Assembly (NCBI GenBank): GCA_900466005.1
Contig: UEGQ01000008.1
Span: forward strand, 344,436 to 408,435
DNA: 64,000 nucleotides
From: Hyphomicrobiales bacterium
GTDB lineage: Bacteria > Pseudomonadota > Alphaproteobacteria > Rhizobiales > Rhizobiaceae
Direction of reading: 5' to 3'
Part shown: positions 59,052 to 64,000 of the stretch, one piece after another
Numbering within the stretch: position 1 is the first letter of the stretch
Layout: each line of letters starts with the position of its first letter
Position numbers and translations under genes: made by a program
Notes under the pieces: model-generated
The model's input: only the letters and a program-made list of their open reading frames with translations
Databases searched by the model: none
Told to the model about the DNA's origin: nothing

Positions 59052-60555
59052 GCACCCATTCGTCCTTCGTTCGCGCGGCGCAAGCGTCCTCCGCCTTCAG
59101 CCGCGGCGGGAAGTCTACCCTGTTGTCTGCGCCGGCCGCATCCGCGGCGGCGATGATGCCCGAACCATCCGCCGGCAGCGTGACGGTCACCACGGTGCCC
59201 TCGCCCGGCCGGCTCGTCATTTCGAAACGGCCGCCGTGCAGCGCCGTCAGGCCCTTCACCAGCGACAGCCCGAGCCCCGATCCCTCGTAGCGGCGGTTGA
59301 GCTCGCCGTGGATCTGGGTGAACGGCTTGCCGATCAGCGACAGCTTTTCCGGCGCGATGCCGATGCCGGTATCGCTGACGACGATCTTCAGCTCGCCGCC
59401 CTCGACGCCCGCGTCGATCGTGACCGCACCGCCGGCTTCGGTGAACTTGATGGCATTGCCGACCAGATTGATCAAGACCTGGCGCACCGCACGCTCGTCG
59501 GCGACGACCTCGCCGAGGCTGCGGCCGAGCCGGCTCGTCAGCGTCACGCCGCGGGTCTTCGCCTGCAGCGACAGCATGTTCTCGCAATGGCTGATCGTCT
59601 CGGCGATGGCGAAGGGTTCGAGCGTCAGCTCGTAACGGCCGGCCTCGATCTTCGACATGTCGAGCATGGCGTTGACGACCGAAAGCAGGTGGGCGCCCGA
59701 CTGGTGGATGAGCCCGACATATTCGCGCTGGCGGTCGTTCTCGAGCTTGCCGAAATACTCGCCCGCGAGAATGTCGGAAAAGCCGAGGATGGCGTTGAGC
59801 GGCGTCCGGAGCTCGTGGCTGACGGCGGCGAGGAAGCGCGACTTGGTCTCGTGCGCGTCGGCCGCCTCGCCGGCCATGCGGCGGGCCTCGTCGCGGATGC
59901 GCATCTCGCCGGCGATGTCGAGGATCTGGGCATGGACGGCGCAAAGCGCGCCGTCGGCGCCGCGCACCGCGGTCATGTCCATGCGGACGTTCATGAATTG
60001 CGACTGTTCCAGCCCGAACATCGGCCGGTCGAGGCGAAGATCGATCGCCACCGCATCGACGCCGGCGCGCAAGTCCGCGAGCGCCTCGACGAAGCCGAGC
60101 CGGTCGGAGACATGCACATGCTCGACGAAGGGGCGGTCGATGGGATCGCGCAGGAAGGAGAAGAACACCTCGCGATCGCGGCCGCCGGCAGCGCGCACCA
60201 GGCCCTTGGCATCGAGCCGGAGGAGAAGGCCGGGGCAGGCATCGGCGGAAAAGCCGTCGGCGGCCGGCGCGTCGGCCACCTCGCCCGGACGGCCGGGCGC
60301 GCGGGCGACGGCAAAGGCGACGACGCTAGCGAGAAGGAAGAGCGAGAGGACGAGCGCGAAGCCGAGCGGCAGGGCGACGGCCGGGCCGGCGACGAAAAGC
60401 AGGGCCGCGGGAACGGCGGGAACGAGCGGCAGGAAGACCTGCATCACGCGGCGCAACAGCACCACGTCGGCGGTTGCGACGGCACGTCCGGCACCGGCGC
60501 GCGCAAGGCAGGACCTTGCCACATCATCCAGGACCGCCGCCGTCATGTCAGCCAT
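59023..60555 (-). CDS. Membrane PAS-type sensor histidine kinase
   Basis: 510 residues from ATG 60555 (MADMTAAVLDDVARSCL). Two adjacent TM segments (LPLVPAVPAALLFVAGPAV and ALVLSLFLLASVVAFAVA) are followed by a PAS-like domain, HisKA with SHELRTPLNAILGFSDIL and ATPase motifs LINLVGNAIKFT, DTGIGIAPE and GSGLGLSLV. It is of the PdhS/DivJ-like class. No response regulator is adjacent; the downstream partner is the peptidoglycan-binding protein, which suggests cell-envelope or cell-cycle control. Extension upstream to 60723 adds a Cys-rich non-conserved leader and is rejected. Confidence 0.9.
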   Translation of the reverse strand: MADMTAAVLDDVARSCLARAGAGRAVATADVVLLRRVMQVFLPLVPAVPAALLFVAGPAVALPLGFALVLSLFLLASVVAFAVARAPGRPGEVADAPAADGFSADACPGLLLRLDAKGLVRAAGGRDREVFFSFLRDPIDRPFVEHVHVSDRLGFVEALADLRAGVDAVAIDLRLDRPMFGLEQSQFMNVRMDMTAVRGADGALCAVHAQILDIAGEMRIRDEARRMAGEAADAHETKSRFLAAVSHELRTPLNAILGFSDILAGEYFGKLENDRQREYVGLIHQSGAHLLSVVNAMLDMSKIEAGRYELTLEPFAIAETISHCENMLSLQAKTRGVTLTSRLGRSLGEVVADERAVRQVLINLVGNAIKFTEAGGAVTIDAGVEGGELKIVVSDTGIGIAPEKLSLIGKPFTQIHGELNRRYEGSGLGLSLVKGLTALHGGRFEMTSRPGEGTVVTVTLPADGSGIIAAADAAGADNRVDFPPRLKAEDACAARTKDEWVHDEAKAKIA

Positions 60556-61027
60556 TTTACTCAATACCAGCACGCCAAACTTCCGCGAACGCTTGCACTC
60601 TCGATACCACCCGACCATAGGCCCCGCGCGCTTAAGGAAAAGATAAAGGAAGGGGTCGCAAGCCCCCTCGCAAGCCCCGGTTTGCGCCATTCCGGAACAA
60701 GCCGGACAAGCTTTCTCTTTCATGGTTAACGGGGCGTAAGCGACGGAAATTACGGCATTTTCCGGGCCGCGTTAACTTTTGGCCGGAGGCGCCGCGGCAA
60801 ATCGCCGGGATTTCGGGGAACCACCCCCTGTTTATGCTTAACGGCGATTGCTAAAATTTGACGCAAATGGCGCGAGAGAGGCCGATCGTTCGCATTTTAA
60901 TCAATTTCGCCGAAAACCCGAGCGAGTTTTGCAAAGCGAAATTTCCACCCCGCGAATAGGCTCCCCTCACACGCCGGGACGACCCGGCAACCGGCATCGG
61001 CCGGTGGTGCTCGGATGGATGAACGCA

Positions 61028-61429
61028 ATGTGGTTTCTGATCAAAGGAACGTTCTGGTTCTCGATGGTGCTGGTGCTGCTCTCCTATTTCGGGAGCCGCC
61101 CGCAGACCGAGGACGCCGGCTCGGCGCTCAACGTCGCCGACGCGATTTCGGCGGCCACCGACGCCTATGCCTATGTGAGCGAGATCTGCAGCGTGAAGCC
61201 GGATGTCTGCGTCAAGGGTGCGGAAACCTTCGCGGCACTCGGCGAACGGGCCCGTGAAGGCGCGCTCGTCGCCTACCAGCTTCTCGACCGCCAGTTCGGC
61301 GACGACGCCAAGGAAAAGGCCGCCGCGACCGGCGACACCGCCGACGACATCTCGGATGTCATCGTGACCGGCACCGTCAACACGTCCGCAGGCGCCGTGC
61401 CGACGCCGCGCCCGAAGCCGGCCTCCTGA
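61028..61429 (+). CDS. DUF5330-type membrane-anchored protein
   Basis: 133 residues from ATG 61028 (an ATG 9 bases earlier at 61019 is also possible). An N-terminal TM (MWFLIKGTFWFSMVLVLLSYF) is followed by an acidic, Ala-rich periplasmic part with a Cys pair (EICSVKPDVCVKG) and a Pro-rich end. It fits the DUF5330 family of rhizobial proteins; function unknown. The 280 bases upstream have no gene and separate it from the kinase promoter. Confidence 0.8.
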   Translation: MWFLIKGTFWFSMVLVLLSYFGSRPQTEDAGSALNVADAISAATDAYAYVSEICSVKPDVCVKGAETFAALGERAREGALVAYQLLDRQFGDDAKEKAAATGDTADDISDVIVTGTVNTSAGAVPTPRPKPAS

Positions 61430-61625
61430 TTCGAAACTAGCCCCGGAGCCAACGAGGTTCCGGTGCCCCATGCCTGCCATACTGCCATACTGCCAACTTG
61501 TGCCCCTTTCGGCCGACGCGGTGCCTTTTATAGAAGGTGCCGCGTTTTCTTTTCCCGCAGCGCAACAGTTCAATTCACGGCCAAGATCGCCTATATCGAG
61601 TAGGAGACAACGCACGGAGCCGGGA

Positions 61626-62060
61626 ATGACGACCCTGCAGGACATGATCGACGATTTCGCCTTCCTCGACGACTGGGAGGACCGCTATCGTTACGTCATC
61701 GAACTCGGCAAGGCGCTGCCCGAGATGCCGGAAGCGGAAAAGACCCCCGAACGCAAGGTGAAGGGCTGCGCGAGCCAGGTGTGGCTCGTGAGCAAGGTCG
61801 GCGAAGGCGACGATCCGGTGATCGCGTTTTCCGGTGATTCGGACGCCCATATCGTGCGCGGGCTGGTGGCGATCGTGCTCGCCGCCTATTCCGGCAAGCG
61901 CGCCTCCGAGATCGTCAAGTTCGACGCGATCGACCTCTTCGGCAAGATCGGCCTCATCGAGCATCTCTCCGCCCAGCGGGCGAACGGGCTGCGCTCGATG
62001 ATCCAGCGCATCCGCGAGGAAGCCGCCCAGGCGCTGGTGGAAGGCGCGCCCGGACGCTGA
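61626..62060 (+). CDS. sufE: Cysteine desulfuration protein SufE
   Basis: 144 residues from ATG 61626 with GGAGCCGGGA upstream. The active Cys48 is in VKGCASQVW, and the surroundings (IELGKALPEMPEAEKTPERK, then FSGDSDAHIVRGLVAIVLAAYSG) are typical of SufE. It accepts persulfide sulfur from SufS and passes it to the Fe-S scaffold. The gene stands alone, not in a suf operon. It follows the DUF5330 gene by about 200 bases. Confidence 0.95.
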   Translation: MTTLQDMIDDFAFLDDWEDRYRYVIELGKALPEMPEAEKTPERKVKGCASQVWLVSKVGEGDDPVIAFSGDSDAHIVRGLVAIVLAAYSGKRASEIVKFDAIDLFGKIGLIEHLSAQRANGLRSMIQRIREEAAQALVEGAPGR

Positions 62061-62102
62061 TCGCCGGCCTTGCCGCCGCTCGTCTGCTTCGACGCGGTGC
62101 TG

Positions 62103-62590
62103 CTTGTCCCTTCTCCCCTTGAGGGAGAAGGTGCCGGCAGGCGGATGAGGGGGTGTCACTGCCAACGCCGAGACTGAGGATTCACCCCCCTCTGTCGGCT
62201 GCGCCGACATCTCCCCCTCAAGGGGGAGATCGAGCGAACCATACGTCGCCTCCGGCATGACGCGCCCCTCCGCCTTCGCCCCTCACCCCGACCTGCCGGG
62301 GCAGAGCCACGTGTCTCTGCCCGCCCTTCGGACCCCCCGCACGCGGGGAGAGGGAGCGGCAGACGCCGGCGAATGCCACGGCCGATCTCCCCCCTTGTGG
62401 GGCAAGGTTATCGCATATGGCATACCGGTGGCGACTCCGGGCTCCCTCTTCTCCCCTCGGGGAGAAGTGCCGAGCGTATGCGAGGCGATGAGGGGGCTGC
62501 CCGGCACAGCTTTTGCGCTTCGCGCCCCCCTCATCCGGCCCTGCGGGCCACCTTCTCCCCGCTGGGGAGAAGAGGGAACCCGCCGGCAGG
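62103..62590. repeat. Cluster of palindromic repeats between sufE and the DUF6456 gene
   Basis: Type B units (62103-62155, 62277-62360, and 62520-62590) and type D units (62184-62230, about 62380-62410) fill almost the whole 600-base gap. The type D inner hairpin here is GTCGGC-TGC-GCCGAC (62194-62208). No gene is seen. Confidence 0.72.
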
Positions 62591-62655
62591 CCAGAGCGGG
62601 GTGAAAGGCCCCGTTCAACGATGGCCGACCCCGCCACTCCGAACAGAACCACGCC

Positions 62656-63483
62656 TCAGCCGATCTCGGGACGGTAATCCTCCGCCCCCCAGTGGCGGGT
62701 GCGCCGTCCCGCAGCCGCCGGCGGGGCGTAATGGCGGGCGAGCGCCATCAGCGCGGCGCGCAGCATCAGCTTTGCCGAGCGCACCGGCCATTGCCGCTCG
62801 CGCTCCACCGTTTCCAGCCCCTTCATGAAGCAGCAGACGTCGAGCGCCACGCCGGCGAGCTCCGGCCCCATGGCCTCCACCGCCGCCGTCACCCGCCGCC
62901 TTGCCGCAAGGGCGCCGTCGCCGAGGTCTGCGGCACCGCCGGCCGCGCCCTTGACCCGGCTCGAAAGCCGCGGCTCCCAGGAGGAGGTGATCCGCGGCTG
63001 CAGGCCCGCGCGGAGGAAATCGGCGGCGAGCCGCTCGCCCGCCTCGATCGCCTGCTGATCGAGGAAGGGCCTGCCGTCGCGCCCCTTGAGGCGGGCGAGC
63101 GGACCAAGCGGCGATTCGGCGAGGTTGCGGCGCACGGTGGCGGCCGGCGCCTCCCCCTCCCCGTCTTTTTCGCCCGGCAGCGTGCAGACTTCGATCTCGC
63201 GGTGCTGGTCGGCGAAGCCGCTCGCCTCGGGATCGGCGAGCGCCCGCCTGAGATAGGCGCGCGCCTCCTTGCCCGCGACGATCGCCCGGCCGCGGCGCTT
63301 CAGGAGACCGCGGGCGACGGCGAGGCGCAGAAGCCGTTCGGAAAGCGCGATCTCGCCGCCGCTGCCGGAGAGCCGGCAGGTGCCGCCCTCCTCGCCCGCG
63401 ATCCGCATCGGTCCGGAAAGGGCAAGCCGCATCAGCCGCAGGAGCGCCTTGCGCTCTGCCGGCACCAGATTGCCGTCAGCCAT
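62656..63483 (-). CDS. DUF6456 protein, GafZ-like GTA activator half
   Basis: 275 residues. The N-terminus is basic with an HTH-like unit (GEIALSERLLRLAVARGLLKR). The C-terminal about 150 residues hold the DUF6456 landmarks ESPLGPLARLKGRDGRPFLD, QAIEAGERLAADF and LDVCCFMKGLETVERERQWP. In Rhodobacter the GTA activator GafA is a fusion of a DnaA-like HTH and this type of domain; in Caulobacter the halves are GafY and GafZ. It overlaps the HTH gene by 8 bases, so both are made together. The family call is firm; the regulatory role is inferred by homology. Confidence 0.85.
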   Translation of the reverse strand: MADGNLVPAERKALLRLMRLALSGPMRIAGEEGGTCRLSGSGGEIALSERLLRLAVARGLLKRRGRAIVAGKEARAYLRRALADPEASGFADQHREIEVCTLPGEKDGEGEAPAATVRRNLAESPLGPLARLKGRDGRPFLDQQAIEAGERLAADFLRAGLQPRITSSWEPRLSSRVKGAAGGAADLGDGALAARRRVTAAVEAMGPELAGVALDVCCFMKGLETVERERQWPVRSAKLMLRAALMALARHYAPPAAAGRRTRHWGAEDYRPEIG

Positions 63484-63889
63484 GCAGATGACCTCCGGGC
63501 GTGCGGAAAAAGCTTGCCGTCAGGCGCTCGGCAGCGCCCACGAAGTCATCATAGGCACGGTTCTCGCGCCGCTCCTCGACGGTGCGGCAGGCATGCGAGA
63601 CGGTGGTGCGGTCGGCGCCGAAGGCGACGGCGACATGCTGCATCGGGATCTGCAGGACGACATGGCTGACATACATGGAAATCTGGCGGATGTGCTGGAC
63701 CGAGCGGCGACGGTCACGGCCGGCCCTGCCCTCGTAGCCGGCGAAGGCGAGAAGCTCCGCCACCACCTGCCGGACCATCATGCAGCGGAAGCGCAAATCC
63801 TGCCGCTCGGCGGAAGACAGCAACGCCCCCGCATCCGGCGGCCGCGGCGCCGGCTGATACTCGACGGGAACGGCTTCCTGTGACAGCAT
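63476..63889 (-). CDS. DnaA-domain-IV-like HTH protein, GafY-like GTA activator half
   Basis: 137 residues. A flexible start (MLSQEAVPVEYQPAPRPPD) is followed by a helical segment and a C-terminal DNA-binding part: QHIRQISMYVSHVVLQIPMQ, then VAVAFGADRTTVSHACRTV, which is the shape of the DnaA domain IV helix-turn-helix. The GAGGAGA RBS precedes ATG 63889. It lies directly upstream of the DUF6456 gene with an 8-base overlap. Role as DNA-binding half of a split GafA-type activator is inferred. An imperfect palindrome lies 15 bases upstream. Confidence 0.85.
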   Translation of the reverse strand: MLSQEAVPVEYQPAPRPPDAGALLSSAERQDLRFRCMMVRQVVAELLAFAGYEGRAGRDRRRSVQHIRQISMYVSHVVLQIPMQHVAVAFGADRTTVSHACRTVEERRENRAYDDFVGAAERLTASFFRTPGGHLHG

Positions 63890-63903
63890 GGGGCTCTCCT
63901 CGG

Positions 63904-63925
63904 ATGTAGGTTTTTATTCCTATAT
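63904..63925. promoter_or_regulatory. Imperfect palindrome ATGTAGG-N8-CCTATAT
   Basis: Seven-base arms (63904-63910 and 63919-63925) with one mismatch around an AT-rich 8-base centre, 15 bases before the ATG of the HTH gene. Its size is that of an operator for a dimeric HTH repressor; the site overlaps the probable promoter. The binding protein is unknown. Confidence 0.45.
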
Positions 63926-64000
63926 CCTTTTAGCCCAACTCGCTGGCGGGAAAACCACAGGAATTGGGGGGAGGTGTGTTTTTCGCGAGGGTGTGGGGGG

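Noticed and set aside
60730..60860. TTAAC words upstream of the DUF5330 gene as CtrA sites
   Set aside because: Second half-sites do not match and spacing differs; nothing beyond chance in an AT-richer gap.
1..64000. tRNA or other structured RNA genes
   Set aside because: Reading through intergenic gaps I found no T-loop or anticodon pattern; a covariance-model scan would be decisive and was not possible.

Overview
The window is GC-rich chromosomal DNA of an alphaproteobacterium in the Rhizobiaceae (Sinorhizobium/Rhizobium/Agrobacterium relatives). The evidence is a rhizobial-type neighbourhood (feuN-feuP-feuQ, cycHJKL, degP, a second two-component pair, glnE), an alphaproteobacterial gene transfer agent (GTA) cluster, rhizobial conserved genes (DUF6456 and DnaA-like HTH pair, DUF1491, DUF5330, DUF6107) and many short palindromic intergenic repeats.

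Layout. 1-1.5 kb: decayed accessory DNA, in which a type ISP restriction-modification gene is cut off by the 3' part of an ISXO2/IS1595-type transposase that itself carries a stop. 1.7-18.7 kb: housekeeping and envelope genes (variant uracil-DNA glycosylase, two transporters, pepN, two secreted zinc proteases, a PAS histidine kinase, a Lon-like protease), with a low-GC DUF4145 gene and a truncated NAD synthase domain. 18.7-33.3 kb: a minus-strand block with glnE, a histidine kinase/response regulator pair, degP, the cytochrome c haem-lyase operon cycHJKL, a lipoprotein and feuNPQ. 33.3-53.2 kb: a near-complete GTA cluster on the minus strand, with all structural genes from terminase (gp1/gp2) to the tail-fibre-like gp15, plus a holin-like gene and an endolysin-like gene. 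The cluster is interrupted in three places by palindromic repeats, a plus-strand MFS gene and a small DUF559 nuclease cassette with inverted-repeat ends. 53.8-62.1 kb: DUF1491, a low-GC KAP-type NTPase, a cytosolic chemoreceptor, a peptidoglycan-binding protein overlapping a PAS histidine kinase, DUF5330 and sufE. 62.6-63.9 kb: a DnaA-domain-IV-like HTH gene overlapping a DUF6456 gene. These match the two halves of the known GTA activator GafA (GafY/GafZ in Caulobacter), so the window holds both the particle genes and their probable activator.

How it works together. The GTA block should make a small headful-packaging phage-like particle: TerS/TerL, portal, prohead protease, HK97 capsid, connectors, tail tube, tape measure and baseplate/fibre. 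The endolysin-like and holin-like genes would release it, and the HTH/DUF6456 pair would switch it on. FeuPQ-FeuN is an envelope/osmotic signalling module with an apparent autoregulatory direct repeat upstream. The most unusual signals are (i) the repeat family, whose hairpin arms differ between copies by compensatory changes, (ii) the DUF559 cassette bounded by two inverted copies of that repeat, and (iii) repeat copies that have become the start of cycL and the C-terminus of a Dabb gene. I saw no tRNA, rRNA or CRISPR array.
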